Assembly (NCBI GenBank): GCA_021823625.1 | Contig: JAKANS010000005.1 | Coordinates: 18,631 to 82,630 of the forward strand | Length of the DNA stretch: 64,000 bases | From: a bacterium | GTDB taxonomy: Bacteria > Verrucomicrobiota > Verrucomicrobiia > Limisphaerales > J093 | Reading direction: 5' to 3' | Part shown: positions 9,514 through 18,742 of the stretch, piece by piece | Numbering within the stretch: position 1 is the stretch's first letter | Layout of the letters: the number at the start of each line of letters is the position of its first letter | Notes under the pieces: generated by a model | Told to the model about the DNA's origin: nothing | The model's input: only the letters and a program-made list of their open reading frames with translations | Database searches by the model: none | Program-made: the position numbers and the translations under genes

Positions 9514-9736
9514 GGGACAATCCGCACTTCCGGAGGTCGTTCCTTGGGGTAACACATCTGCGGCGAACGCCCGGCGCAAGCCATTACTGTCCACCGGTTC
9601 CGGGAACCCGCCAGCGGGAGCTGTGTACACGATGGCGAGACCACCTCCCGGTGGCTGAAGCTTATTGGTTGAACGGATTGCCCGCCCGCCGGTCGAATGA
9701 ACGATTCGACAGTCAAAACACAACCGAATAGTCAGC

Positions 9737-10072
9737 ATGAAAAAACAACTCGGATGGATCGCGGCGATGGCGGTTTGCATGGTTGCGCTGGGTAGCGCCA
9801 ACGCCTTCGCCAAAGACAAGACCGTCACCCTGAGCGGCGAGGCCATGTGCGCCAAGTGCATGTTGCACCAAGGCGACAAGTGCCAGACCGTGATCGAGAC
9901 CACCGCCAAGAACGGCAAGAAAATGGACTATTACGTCCTCGACAACAGCGTGAGCAAGGCGTTCCACAGCGATGTTTGCCACGCCACGAAGAAAGTGACC
10001 GTCACTGGCACGGTCAAGAAGGATGGCAAGAAGAAAGAGCTGCTGCTCACCAAGATCGAGCCGGTGAAGTAG
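9737..10072 (+). CDS. DUF6370-like small exported Cys-containing protein
   Basis: A 111-residue protein with a clear signal peptide (KKQLGWIAAMAVCMVALGSANAFA, cleavage after about 25). The mature part reads like the DUF6370 family: a GEAMCAKCMLHQGDKCQTVI segment with CxxC and a further Cys, a MDYYVLDNSVSKAFHSDVC segment, then VTVTGTVKKDGKKKELLLTKIEPVK. The three N-terminal Cys and one later Cys could bind a metal or form disulfides; this is inference. Its family is uncharacterised. It stands alone, followed by a strong hairpin shared with the convergent ABC transporter genes. Confidence 0.75.
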   Translation: MKKQLGWIAAMAVCMVALGSANAFAKDKTVTLSGEAMCAKCMLHQGDKCQTVIETTAKNGKKMDYYVLDNSVSKAFHSDVCHATKKVTVTGTVKKDGKKKELLLTKIEPVK

Positions 10073-10134
10073 TCCCGTCCACTCCCGGCGTGGCAGCCGG
10101 GCTTGCGCTGTGCCCGGCCGTGGCGCGCTGCGTT

Positions 10135-10166
10135 CCCCCGCCTCGTCTTTTGCGATGAGGCGGGGG
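10135..10166. terminator. Intrinsic terminator between convergent genes
   Basis: Ten-base perfect arms, CCCCCGCCTC and GAGGCGGGGG, with a 12-base loop, followed on the plus strand by CATTGTTTT. It lies 63 bases after the DUF6370 gene and 77 bases beyond the stop of the minus-strand permease gene, so it could serve both. Confidence 0.7.
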
Positions 10167-10242
10167 CATTGTTTTGCGGCAGACCAAATGAGGGGCCCCG
10201 AGCTCGAAGCATCCACAGTGCGGTTCGCCCGGCGTCCAAACT

Positions 10243-11220
10243 TCACCGCGCGCGCGTGCGGCGATCCAGCCAAACCGCACCCACGATGATCACGCCTTTG
10301 ATGATTTGCTGGTAGTAGGCCGAGACGTTGAGCTGGTCCAAACCGCTGTTGAGCACACCCAACAACAGCGCCCCCAGGAAGGTTCCCCCCACGCCACCCA
10401 CACCGCCTGAAAGGCTGGTGCCGCCGATCACCACGGCGGCGATGGCATCCAGCTCGTAGGCGATGCCGGCGTTCGGTTGACCCGTGGTGATGCGCGCGGC
10501 CAGCACGACGCCCGCCAGGCCCGCCAACGCGCCGCACAGCGCGTAAGCGAAAAGCTTCACGCCGGTGACGTTAATGCCGGCGGCCCGCGCGGCCATTTCA
10601 TTCCCGCCCACTGCGTACAGGTGGCGGCCGAGACGGGTGTTGCCGAGGAAGACCCACGAACCCAGCGTCACCACCAGCAGGATCAGTGCGGGCACCGGAA
10701 TGCCGGCGACCTCGCCGCCCAAACTGGTGAAGGCGGGGCTGAGATTCGACACCGGCCGACCACCGCTGGCCACCAGGGCGAGGCCGCGCGCGGCGGTCAT
10801 CATGCCCAACGTGGCGATGAACGGCGCGACGCGACCGGCGGTGATGACGGTGCCGTTGACCAGTCCGCAGAGCAGACCCGCGAGCACCCCGGCCAGGATC
10901 GGCACAAGGGCCGGCCAGTCGCCGGGGTGGGCGAGCGACGCCGCCGCCACGCCGGTGAGCGCCACCAGCGAGCCGAGCGACAAATCCACCCCACCGGTCA
11001 GCAGAACATAGGTAACGCCCACGGCGAGGATGCCGTTGATGGAGATCTGGCGGACGATGTTGATGAGATTCCCTGCGCTGAAGAACGTGGGTTTAACCAG
11101 GGCCAGTGCGCCACACACGACCGCCAGCGTCAGCACCAGTCCGTAACGGCGAAACCAATCGCCGCCGGGCACGGACTGGTGGGGCGACGCGGAGGCGGGT
11201 TCGTGGGGCGCGGAAGTCAT
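10243..11220 (-). CDS. rbsC: Sugar ABC transporter permease, RbsC family
   Basis: Inner-membrane permease of a CUT2-type sugar importer. 325 residues with about ten hydrophobic segments and the conserved family phrases NLINIVRQISINGILAVGVTYVLLTGGVDLSLGS (about residues 52-85), FIATLGMMTAARGLAL, GRHLYAVGGNEMAARAAGI (the EAA-like coupling loop), AYELDAIAAVVIGGTSLSGGVG and LLGVLNSGLDQLNVSAYYQQIIKGVIIVGAVWLD. It starts 2 bases after the stop of the ATPase gene on the minus strand, so the two are co-transcribed. Ribose is the name-giving substrate; xylose, galactose or another pentose is equally possible. Confidence 0.9.
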   Translation of the reverse strand: MTSAPHEPASASPHQSVPGGDWFRRYGLVLTLAVVCGALALVKPTFFSAGNLINIVRQISINGILAVGVTYVLLTGGVDLSLGSLVALTGVAAASLAHPGDWPALVPILAGVLAGLLCGLVNGTVITAGRVAPFIATLGMMTAARGLALVASGGRPVSNLSPAFTSLGGEVAGIPVPALILLVVTLGSWVFLGNTRLGRHLYAVGGNEMAARAAGINVTGVKLFAYALCGALAGLAGVVLAARITTGQPNAGIAYELDAIAAVVIGGTSLSGGVGGVGGTFLGALLLGVLNSGLDQLNVSAYYQQIIKGVIIVGAVWLDRRTRAR

Positions 11221-11222
11221 GG

Positions 11223-12728
11223 TCAGTCGGGCATCGCGAGGTGCAGCACTTCGGCGGCGGAGGCGGTACGAGGATCGAGTTCACCGGCGAGCCGGCCTTC
11301 CCGCATCACCAGCACGCGGTGGCTCAGCGCCAGGATCTCCGGCAGTTCGGAGGAGACCAGCAAGACCGCCATGCCTTCGGCGGCGAGCCGTCGGATCAGC
11401 GCGTAGATGTCCGCCTTCGCTGCCACGTCGATGCCGCGCGTGGGTTCGTCGAGAATGAGGATGCGTGGCCGCGTCAGCAACGCGCGGGCGAGGAGTACTT
11501 TTTGCTGGTTGCCGCCGCTGAGCCGGCTGACCGGCTGCCGCGAGCCGGCCTCTTTGATCGCAAACGCGCGCACCTGCTCCGCTGCGATCCTGGCCTCGCG
11601 CGCGTGGTCGATGAACGGTCCCCGGCAAAATTGACGCAGACTTGCGAGCGTCATGTTCTCCCGCAAGGCGAGCTGGGGCACCAGACCTGATTCGCGCCGG
11701 TCCTCGGTAACCATCGCGATACCCAGGGCCAGGGCGTCACGCGGATGCTTCAGGCGCACCGGGTGGCCAAAGGCGCGTACCTCGCCTTCATCGGCCGGCG
11801 CCAGCCCGTAAATCGCGCTCGCCACCTCGGTGCGCCCGGCACCCATCAGACCGGCCAGCCCGACCACTTCGCCTTGCCGCACGGCGAAGCTCACGTCGCG
11901 GAAGCGGTGGCGGCGGCCCAGTCCCTGAACTTCGAGGGCGATTTCGCCGGTCACCGTTTCGGATCGGGTTGCGCTGACGGCGGCGGCGCGGCCCGCCATG
12001 AGTTCTACAAGTCGCGAAGCGGTCAGACCAGGGGCAGGCTCAGTTGTGATGTGCCGGCCGTCGCGGAGCACGGTGACGCGGTCCGCGATCCGCAGCACTT
12101 CTTCGAGCCGGTGGGTGATGTAAAGCACGGCCACGCCATCGCGTTGGAGTTCGCCAACGATCGCCAAGAGCGCGTTCGCTTCCGGCTCGGAGAGTGCAGA
12201 AGTCGGTTCGTCCATGATGACCACGCGGGCGCGGTGAGCCAGGGCCCGGGCAATTTCCACCATCTGGCGTTCGGCCACGCTGAGCTCGCGCAACAGCCGC
12301 TCTGGTGGGATGTCGAGGCCGAGGCGATCCAGCCGGGTGGCCGCTTCGCGTTGAATCCGCCGGTGGTCCAGCCAGCCGGGAAAACAGATCACCGGCTCGC
12401 ATCCCATGAGGATGTTGGCCGCCACGGTCAATTCCGGGAACCCCAGCAATTCCTGGTGGATCATCACGATGCCGCGCGCGAGCGCCTCGTGCGGATTGCG
12501 CAGGCGGACGGCCTGGCCGTCGATTTGGATTTCGCCGGCATCGGGCGGGAAGTGCCCGGCCAGCAATTTCATGAGCGTGGATTTGCCGGCGCCGTTTTCG
12601 CCCATGACGGCGTGCACTTCGCCCCAGACCACGTCCAGCGACACGCCTCGTAGAGCTGGCGTGCCGGCGAAAGCTTTCGCCAAGGCACAAGCTTGGAGCA
12701 CGAGCGGCGTGGCGGCGGTGCGGGTCAT
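11223..12728 (-). CDS. rbsA: Sugar ABC transporter ATP-binding protein with two ATPase domains, RbsA family
   Basis: Energises sugar import together with the RbsC-type permease. 501 residues, the normal length. N-terminal domain: Walker A GENGAGKST (about 44-52), signature LSVAERQ, Walker B VVIMDEPTSALS. C-terminal domain: Walker A replaced by GLMGAGRTEV, signature LSGGNQQK, Walker B ILILDEPTRGIDV. The degenerate second Walker A is normal for RbsA/XylG/MglA proteins. No periplasmic binding protein gene lies on either side (a secreted structural protein on the other strand upstream, a DUF6370 gene downstream). Confidence 0.93.
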   Translation of the reverse strand: MTRTAATPLVLQACALAKAFAGTPALRGVSLDVVWGEVHAVMGENGAGKSTLMKLLAGHFPPDAGEIQIDGQAVRLRNPHEALARGIVMIHQELLGFPELTVAANILMGCEPVICFPGWLDHRRIQREAATRLDRLGLDIPPERLLRELSVAERQMVEIARALAHRARVVIMDEPTSALSEPEANALLAIVGELQRDGVAVLYITHRLEEVLRIADRVTVLRDGRHITTEPAPGLTASRLVELMAGRAAAVSATRSETVTGEIALEVQGLGRRHRFRDVSFAVRQGEVVGLAGLMGAGRTEVASAIYGLAPADEGEVRAFGHPVRLKHPRDALALGIAMVTEDRRESGLVPQLALRENMTLASLRQFCRGPFIDHAREARIAAEQVRAFAIKEAGSRQPVSRLSGGNQQKVLLARALLTRPRILILDEPTRGIDVAAKADIYALIRRLAAEGMAVLLVSSELPEILALSHRVLVMREGRLAGELDPRTASAAEVLHLAMPD

Positions 12729-12966
12729 CGTTGTCGGATATGCGGTCTTCTGTTAGCCTGCGCTTCCGTCTGCTGGCAACGACTTTCCGCCATCGCCGGC
12801 CGACTTCCGAAAAACGGTTGACGCGGTGGGCCGGGCGCGAAAGATTGACGCCGTAACTCCAAATGACCGAACTCCAAAAGTGCTTGCAGCCGCGCTTGGC
12901 CTGATCTGCGACGGTTGGCGTCTCCAGTCCTCAAACGCGGGCGCAAGCTCAACAAAGAAGTGTGGT

Positions 12967-15900
12967 ATGAAAAGCTGGCATAACCTTGGCGGTTTCGTGG
13001 GCGGCGGATTGCTCGTGGCGTGTCTGGGCGGCCTCTGGCCGGCCTCGGCCCGGGTGTTGGATGACTTCAACGCGGCGCAGGCGAGCGGCTGGGAGGACTC
13101 GAACCCAGCCGGTCAGCCATTGCCGGGAGGGAAGCAGGCGAACGGCGTCTTTACCTTTGACTTGCCGGCCATCGGGCAACCGTACTTCGTGGCCAGCACC
13201 AAGAAGACGGAGACCTTCGAACTGAAGGAGGGCCGCAATCTGGAATTCCGCGTGGACCTGGTCAGCGCCCTCGGCCCGGACTCCTACGCCGTGTTGGCGT
13301 TCATCCCCACGACGACCGGTGCCAACTCGTTGGCCGGCTACGGCATCGCGAAGTCGGAGACCGACTTCCTGATCACCAAGGGCATCAACAAATACTTCCT
13401 CGACGACGTGCCGTCGCCGGAGTTGAAGAACCAGAACGTTACCCTGACGCTCAACCTGACCGTCCGCAACGGCAACGTCGAAATCACCGGCCAGGTCCTG
13501 GACAAAGATGACGGCAACCGGGTGATTTACGAAAGGCGCGTGGTGGACACGCCCGCGGCCGACATCATGTCCGATGGCACGGACGATCCGCCGGCGCCGT
13601 TCATCACCAGCGGCTATTTCGTGCTCTATCTTTACGCGGACAATGGCACCGAACCTGCCGGTTACCAGGTGGTTTATGACAACGCCGAAGTGCTGGTTTG
13701 CGATGCAACGGTGCTGGACGACTTCAACGCGGCCCAGGCCACCGGCTGGGAGGACTCCAATCCCGCCGGCCTGCCACTGCCGGGCGGCAAACAGGCCAAC
13801 GGCGTATTCACGTTCGATTTGCAGGCGATCGGCCAGCCGTACTTCGTGGCCAGCACCAAGAAAACCAAGACCTTCCAGTTGGACGAAGGCACCCGCAACG
13901 AGTTCGCCGTGGACATGGTCAGCGGACTGGGCATCGATTCGTTTACCGTGCTCGCGTTTATCCCGACCGCGACCGGGGCCAACTCCCTCGGCGGGTACGG
14001 CATCGCCAAGTCCGAGAGCGATCTGCTTATCACCAAGGGCATCAACAAGTACTTCTTCAACGAGAACGTGGACCCGCCGGTCAAGAATCAAAACGTGACC
14101 CTGGTGCTCACCCTGACCGTGCTCCACGGCAACGTCGTCATCCGCGGGCGTGTGTTGGACAAGGACGACCACAACGCCGTTTTGTTCGACAAGACCTTCG
14201 TGGACACGCCTGCGGCCGATGTCATGGCCGACGGCGACGACGACCCGCCGGCTCCTTTTGTTGAGATGCCGGGCAATGTGGTGCTGTACCTTTATGCCGA
14301 CGGCGGCCAGGATCCGGCCGGCTATCAGGTGGTTTACGACAACCTGATCGCCTCCACGCCTCCTTCCACCGCGAACGAACCGCCGGTGATCCTCGAGGTG
14401 ACACCGAAGACCGGTGCGAGCTTCCTGGCCGCACCCACGACGTTGTCGTTCAAGGTGTCGGATGACAAACCGATCGCCGACTCGGGGGTGTCCGTCAGCT
14501 TGAACGGGCAGCTCATCACCACGGCCAACGGCCTGACCCTGAGCGCCGCCGGAACCACGCGGGTGGCGACCCTGGCCGGGCTTGGCGCCAACACGAATTA
14601 CGTGGCCGAACTGACGGTGGTGGATTCGGACAACGTTACCCGCTCCGAAACGACGTATTTCGACACCTTCGTGGCCACCGATCGCGTGACGGAAATCGAG
14701 GACTACAACTTCGATTCCGGATCCTATTTCAACAACCCGGTGCGGACCCCCGAAGGTTGGGGCCAGGACAACAACTCGTACGTGGATCGGGTGGGGGTTG
14801 AAGGCACGGATTTCCACGACACCCGGACGGCTCCGAGTGGGGCCGACACGCTCTATCGAACGCAGGATCCGGTGCGCATGGCGCACACGCTGGATAAGCC
14901 GCGCCCGCAGTTCGACCCGGACAACTTTGTCTTCGACTACGACGTGGGTGACCTCGCCGCCGGCGAATGGCTCAATTACACGCGCGAGTTCACCGCGGGT
15001 TCATACGAGGTGTACTTGCGCGAGGCGGTGGTGAACTTCGTGCAGGCGGACAGCGTGCTGGAACAGGTCACCAGCAGCGCCAGCACCCCGGATCAGACCA
15101 CCACGCAGTTGGGCACTTTCTTCGGCAAGCTTAGCGGCTACACGTTCCGCAACGTGCCGCTGACCGACGGCACCGGCCTGAACAAAGTAGTGCTCAAGCT
15201 GTCCGGCAAAACAACGCTCCGTCTGCGCCACCTGACCGCGGACACGGATTCGGCGAACCGATATTTAAACTACCTCATCTTCGTGCCCGTCTCGGACACG
15301 GGCGTTCAGCGGGCCACAATCACGTCGCTGCTGCCGACCCCGAGTTCCACGGTGCAGACCGTGACTCCCACGATTGAGGCGGTGATCAAGAACCGCGACA
15401 CCAGCGTGGACACCGCGACCATCCGGCTTGAAGTCAACGGCCAGACGGTGACCCCGACCATCACGCCGGACGCCTCGGGCGCGACGGTCTCGTGGGCGAT
15501 GTCTCCGCTGCCGGCTTCGGGCGCCGCCAACACCGCCAAGCTCAGCTTCAAGGACAACCAGACGGTCGAAAGCGTCACGGAATGGAGCTTCGTGGTAACG
15601 TACAAGCACCTTGATCCGGCGAACCGCCGGAGCGGCCCAGGGCAGGATCGGGGCTTCCAAGTACGCATGGTTCAGGCCCCCGCTGGATCCAATCTGGAAA
15701 ACAGCCTCGACCGTGCCGAAGCCCAGCTCGCGGCCAACTCCACCATCCCGGTCTATGTGGACACGAACGTCGTGGAACAGGTGGTCAACATGTCCCAGGA
15801 CGGATCGTCTGCGGGCAATTTCCCTGACAAGTACATCGTGCCCGGCTTGGATGACTTCAACGGGACGGACGATTTCGTCGTGGAGGCCCGAGCTTGGCTC

Positions 15901-16407
15901 GAGTTGTCCGCAGGCGTGCATCGCTTCGGCGTCGTCAGCGACGACGGATACAAGATCTCTTCGGGCGCGAAGACCTCGGACAAGGAGCCAATCCTCGGCT
16001 TCCACAACGGCGGACCGGCCAACGAAACCTCCGACTTCGTCGTGCCACAGGCCGGGTTCTACCCCTTCCGCATGATCTGGTACGAACGCGGCGGCAGTGC
16101 TTACGCGGAATGGTTTTCGCAGGACACGGCCACGGGCGAAAAGACGCTCATCAACGATCCCAGCTCGACGAAGGCCATCAAAGCCTACCTTAATGTCGCG
16201 GCCGAGCCGGCCATCAAGCTGCAGTTCGTGGATCACCTCGGCGACGCGTTCGGCGACGACAACGCCGCAGTCGTGAACACCACCTCCAAGACCATCACCA
16301 CCCCGGTCGGCGGCAGCACACGCTTTTACCGGCTGCGCAGCGACACCGCGCACACGCTCAAGACGATCCATCTCGAAGGTGGCAACGTCGTCTTGACCTA
16401 CGAATAG
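12967..16407 (+). CDS. Large secreted multidomain protein with duplicated N-terminal domain, Ig-like, CBM-like and PA14-like regions
   Basis: 1146 residues, ATG at 12967, signal peptide (GGFVGGGLLVACLGGLWPASA, cleavage about residue 28). Two tandem copies of a roughly 215-residue domain follow, both starting VLDDFNAAQA.GWEDSNPAG and ending GYQVVYDN; they are about 75-80% alike by eye. Next come an Ig-like region (PPVILEVTPKTGASF, about 470-560), a carbohydrate-binding-like region (EIEDYNFDSGSYFNNPV and YDVGDLAAGEWLNYTREFTAGSYEVYLRE, about 580-780, CBM6-like wording), another Ig-like region (PTPSSTVQTVTPTIEAVIKNRD) and a PA14/GLEYA-like region (HRFGVVSDDGYKISSG and GFYPFRMIWYERGGSAYAEWF, about 960-1080). 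No catalytic domain is visible; a surface or polysaccharide-binding role is likely but inferred. Confidence 0.85.
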   Translation: MKSWHNLGGFVGGGLLVACLGGLWPASARVLDDFNAAQASGWEDSNPAGQPLPGGKQANGVFTFDLPAIGQPYFVASTKKTETFELKEGRNLEFRVDLVSALGPDSYAVLAFIPTTTGANSLAGYGIAKSETDFLITKGINKYFLDDVPSPELKNQNVTLTLNLTVRNGNVEITGQVLDKDDGNRVIYERRVVDTPAADIMSDGTDDPPAPFITSGYFVLYLYADNGTEPAGYQVVYDNAEVLVCDATVLDDFNAAQATGWEDSNPAGLPLPGGKQANGVFTFDLQAIGQPYFVASTKKTKTFQLDEGTRNEFAVDMVSGLGIDSFTVLAFIPTATGANSLGGYGIAKSESDLLITKGINKYFFNENVDPPVKNQNVTLVLTLTVLHGNVVIRGRVLDKDDHNAVLFDKTFVDTPAADVMADGDDDPPAPFVEMPGNVVLYLYADGGQDPAGYQVVYDNLIASTPPSTANEPPVILEVTPKTGASFLAAPTTLSFKVSDDKPIADSGVSVSLNGQLITTANGLTLSAAGTTRVATLAGLGANTNYVAELTVVDSDNVTRSETTYFDTFVATDRVTEIEDYNFDSGSYFNNPVRTPEGWGQDNNSYVDRVGVEGTDFHDTRTAPSGADTLYRTQDPVRMAHTLDKPRPQFDPDNFVFDYDVGDLAAGEWLNYTREFTAGSYEVYLREAVVNFVQADSVLEQVTSSASTPDQTTTQLGTFFGKLSGYTFRNVPLTDGTGLNKVVLKLSGKTTLRLRHLTADTDSANRYLNYLIFVPVSDTGVQRATITSLLPTPSSTVQTVTPTIEAVIKNRDTSVDTATIRLEVNGQTVTPTITPDASGATVSWAMSPLPASGAANTAKLSFKDNQTVESVTEWSFVVTYKHLDPANRRSGPGQDRGFQVRMVQAPAGSNLENSLDRAEAQLAANSTIPVYVDTNVVEQVVNMSQDGSSAGNFPDKYIVPGLDDFNGTDDFVVEARAWLELSAGVHRFGVVSDDGYKISSGAKTSDKEPILGFHNGGPANETSDFVVPQAGFYPFRMIWYERGGSAYAEWFSQDTATGEKTLINDPSSTKAIKAYLNVAAEPAIKLQFVDHLGDAFGDDNAAVVNTTSKTITTPVGGSTRFYRLRSDTAHTLKTIHLEGGNVVLTYE

Positions 16408-16428
16408 CGGCGGCTTCACGCGCTCTCA

Positions 16429-16457
16429 GGGCGGCCGGCAGAGAATGCCGGCCGCCC
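16429..16457 (+). terminator. Strong hairpin after the large secreted protein
   Basis: Perfect 12-base arms (GGGCGGCCGGCA and its complement) with loop GAGAA, 21 bases after the stop codon, followed by GGCGCATTTTCTG. The T-tract is weak but the stem is very stable. Confidence 0.65.
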
Positions 16458-16517
16458 GGCGCATTTTCTGATTTGCCAGCCGCGTGCCTGTGGCACCATT
16501 CGCCCTCCGGATTGCCC

Positions 16518-17651
16518 ATGAGCCAGGACAATCTCTTGATCGTGGCCGACAGCGCCCGCTGCGCCGATTTGCGCTACGCGGTGGGGCTGTGCGTGCCGGC
16601 GCCGTTCATTTACCTGCGCGTGAATGGGCGCGGGTACGCGGTGCTGGGCGACGCGGAACTGGACCGGGTCGGGCGGCAGGGGCGGAAATGCCGGGTGCTG
16701 TCCCTTTCACGCTGTCAACGCCAGCTCCGCCGTGCGGGCGAAAAACACCCCGGCTTGGCGGCGGTGATTCGCCTGCTGGTCGGCAAGAAAGACGCGGGGC
16801 GTCTGCTGGTTCCGGCGGACTTTCCGCTCGGCCTGGCGCGGGAACTCCGCCACCTCAAAGTCCGGGTGCGGCCGCGGACGGGCGAGTTGTTTTTCCCCGA
16901 GCGCGAATTCAAGTCCGCCGAGGAAATGGAAATGATTCGCGCCGCCGTCGTGATGGCGGAGGTGGGGTTGGCGGAGGCGATCCAGGCACTCAAGGACTCG
17001 AAGATCGGCCCGCGTGAGCAACTCATTTACCACGGCTCGCCCCTCACCGCCGAGAAACTGCGCGGGATCATTCAGGTGGCGATTCTTCAGGCCGGCGGGC
17101 AGGCCAGCCGGACGACTGTGGCCGGCGGGCGCCAGGGATGCGACTTGTACGAGATCGGTTCCGGCCCGCTGCCGGCGCACCGGCCGATAACCCTGCAGGT
17201 GTTCCCTCGGTCCGAGAAAACCGGTTATTACGCCAACATTGCCCGCACGGTGGTTCGCGGCCGCGCCTCTGAACCGGTGCGAAAACTCTACGCCGCGGTG
17301 AAGGACGCCCAGGAAATCGCGCTGGACCGGTTGTGCGATGGCGCGCGCGCGCGCGAAGTTCACGCCACGGTGCAGGATCACTTCGTCCGGGAAGGCTTCC
17401 GCACCAGCCGGGCCAAAGGGGCGCAGCGTGGCTTCCTGCACGCCACCGGCCACGGCCTCGGCCTTGCGCCTAGCGAACCGCCGCACCTCACAGCCGCCAG
17501 CGACGAAGTCTTGCGGCCAAGTCAGGTCGTGGCTCTGCATCCGGCTCTGTACTATCCCGAGTTCGGCGGGGTGCGCGTCGGCGACGTGGCGGTGGTCACG
17601 CGCAACGGCGCCCGCAACTTAACCCAGTTCGAGAAGGTCTTGGAAGTGTGA
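16518..17651 (+). CDS. M24 'pita-bread' fold protein lacking most metal ligands
   Basis: Related to Xaa-Pro aminopeptidases/creatinases. The ATG at 16518 gives MSQDNLLIVADSARCADLRYAVG, a normal N-terminal creatinase-like domain (about 1-125), followed by the C-terminal M24 domain (about 130-377; EREFKSAEEMEMIRAAVVMAEVG). The five canonical metal ligands Asp-Asp-His-Glu-Glu are mostly gone: the first Asp aligns with Phe229, the second (SDITR) with Asn240 (ANIAR), the His is kept (His312 in ATGHGLGL), the first Glu (VEPG) aligns with His341 and the second (RIED) with Gly355 (RVGD). It is therefore probably not a metallo-aminopeptidase. It may be a metal-free hydrolase like creatinase or a binding protein. 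The alignment was made by eye. Confidence 0.75.
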   Translation: MSQDNLLIVADSARCADLRYAVGLCVPAPFIYLRVNGRGYAVLGDAELDRVGRQGRKCRVLSLSRCQRQLRRAGEKHPGLAAVIRLLVGKKDAGRLLVPADFPLGLARELRHLKVRVRPRTGELFFPEREFKSAEEMEMIRAAVVMAEVGLAEAIQALKDSKIGPREQLIYHGSPLTAEKLRGIIQVAILQAGGQASRTTVAGGRQGCDLYEIGSGPLPAHRPITLQVFPRSEKTGYYANIARTVVRGRASEPVRKLYAAVKDAQEIALDRLCDGARAREVHATVQDHFVREGFRTSRAKGAQRGFLHATGHGLGLAPSEPPHLTAASDEVLRPSQVVALHPALYYPEFGGVRVGDVAVVTRNGARNLTQFEKVLEV

Positions 17652-17751
17652 CCGCGCGGGGCCGTTCCGCGCCGGTGAGACGCTGATCCGTGTTGCCGTA
17701 ACCTCGTTGTATTTGATCCAACGTGTTATCCATAAGCATTTGGGGATAGGC

Positions 17752-17779
17752 TTGCACTTGGCAGGCAACCGGCTAAATT
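17752..17779 (+). promoter_or_regulatory. Candidate sigma-70-type promoter for the membrane zinc peptidase gene
   Basis: TTGCAC (17752-17757) and TAAATT (17774-17779) with a 16-base spacer, in a locally AT-richer stretch 63 bases before the ATG at 17842. The gene also has a good ribosome-binding site (AAAGGAAACGACC before the ATG). Confidence 0.4.
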
Positions 17780-17841
17780 AGGCGCGCGCGCGAGCGACCG
17801 GCTTCAGGCCGGTGGCTGCGGAATGTCGAAAGGAAACGACC

Positions 17842-18567
17842 ATGATGCCTGGACTCTTTTTCGGACCGTGGGATTGGCTGATGATTCCCGGTCTGCTGAT
17901 CGGTATGTGGGCGCAGTTCAAACTGATGTCCACCTACAACCGTTACGTGCGCCAACCGGTCGAGACCGGGGTGACGGGCGCTGACGCGGCGCGCGAGATT
18001 CTTGACCGCGCCGGTCTGCGGCAGGTGCCGGTCCAGCCCGTGCCTGGCCACCTGACCGATCACTACGATCCAATCAAACGCGCGCTCTTCCTGTCCGAAG
18101 AGAACTACCACGGACGGTCCATCGCCGCGGTGGGGGTGGCGGCTCACGAAGCGGGCCACGCGCTCCAGCACAAAGAGGCTTATGCGCCGCTGCAGTTCCG
18201 GATGATGATGGCGCCCGCGACCGGCATCGCCAGCACGGCGGTGTGGTTGATCCTGGGCGCGGGCTTCATGCTGATGATGTTCCGCATCATCACCCCCAGC
18301 CTGTTCGGGGCGCTGCTGCCTTACGCGATCGGCGCCTTCGCTTTTGTGACGCTGTTTCAGTTGGTGACGTTGCCGGTCGAATACGATGCGAGCCGGCGCG
18401 CCAAAGTGCAGTTGTCCCAGCTCGGGATCGTCCGCAGCCATGAAGCGGGAGCGGTGAGCGAAGTGCTGGGGGCGGCGGCCCTCACCTACGTCGCCGCGTT
18501 GGTGGCGTCCGTGCTGCAGTTGCTGCGCTTGGTCATGATCGCGCGCGGTTTCAGCCGAAACAACTAG
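17842..18567 (+). CDS. YugP-type integral membrane zinc metallopeptidase (Zn_peptidase_2)
   Basis: 241 residues, ATG at 17842 directly after AGGAAACGACC; a second ATG follows at once. Family features: N-terminal membrane helix (PWDWLMIPGLLIGMWAQ), cytosolic peptidase segment with VTGADAAREILDRAGL and LTDHYDP...LFLSEENYHGRSIAAVGVAAHE, the zinc motif HEAGH at about residue 112-116 (AAHEAGHALQHKE), two further helices (about 130-185) and the conserved tail segment LPVEYDASRRAKVQLSQLGIV, where Glu is the likely third ligand. C-terminal helix ALTYVAALVASVLQLLRLV. Probably a membrane-protein quality-control or processing protease; the exact substrate is unknown. Confidence 0.88.
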   Translation: MMPGLFFGPWDWLMIPGLLIGMWAQFKLMSTYNRYVRQPVETGVTGADAAREILDRAGLRQVPVQPVPGHLTDHYDPIKRALFLSEENYHGRSIAAVGVAAHEAGHALQHKEAYAPLQFRMMMAPATGIASTAVWLILGAGFMLMMFRIITPSLFGALLPYAIGAFAFVTLFQLVTLPVEYDASRRAKVQLSQLGIVRSHEAGAVSEVLGAAALTYVAALVASVLQLLRLVMIARGFSRNN

Positions 18568-18588
18568 CCCGCGCCCCGGTTAGCTTCG

Positions 18589-18636
18589 AGGCACCGGCGA
18601 CCGCCAATTGCAGGTTGCCGGTGCCTTTCCGTTTTC
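18589..18636 (+). terminator. Terminator after the membrane zinc peptidase gene
   Basis: Arms GGCACCGGC (18590-18598) and GCCGGTGCC (18617-18625) with an 18-base loop that can add further pairs, followed by TTTCCGTTTTCC. It lies 22 bases after the stop codon. Confidence 0.6.
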
Positions 18637-18742
18637 CTTGACCCGGCCTGGTCAATCCTTTTCCCTTGCCATGAAGCTGAACGTTGCCCCTTTGACCTCG
18701 CGGCTTCACCGAACGTCCGACTCGACTCTGTTGGGGAATCGG

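Noticed and set aside
12949..14886. 645-codon open frame on the minus strand
   Set aside because: Antisense shadow of the large secreted protein; His/Val/Arg-rich with no recognisable domain, caused by high GC content and the internal duplication.
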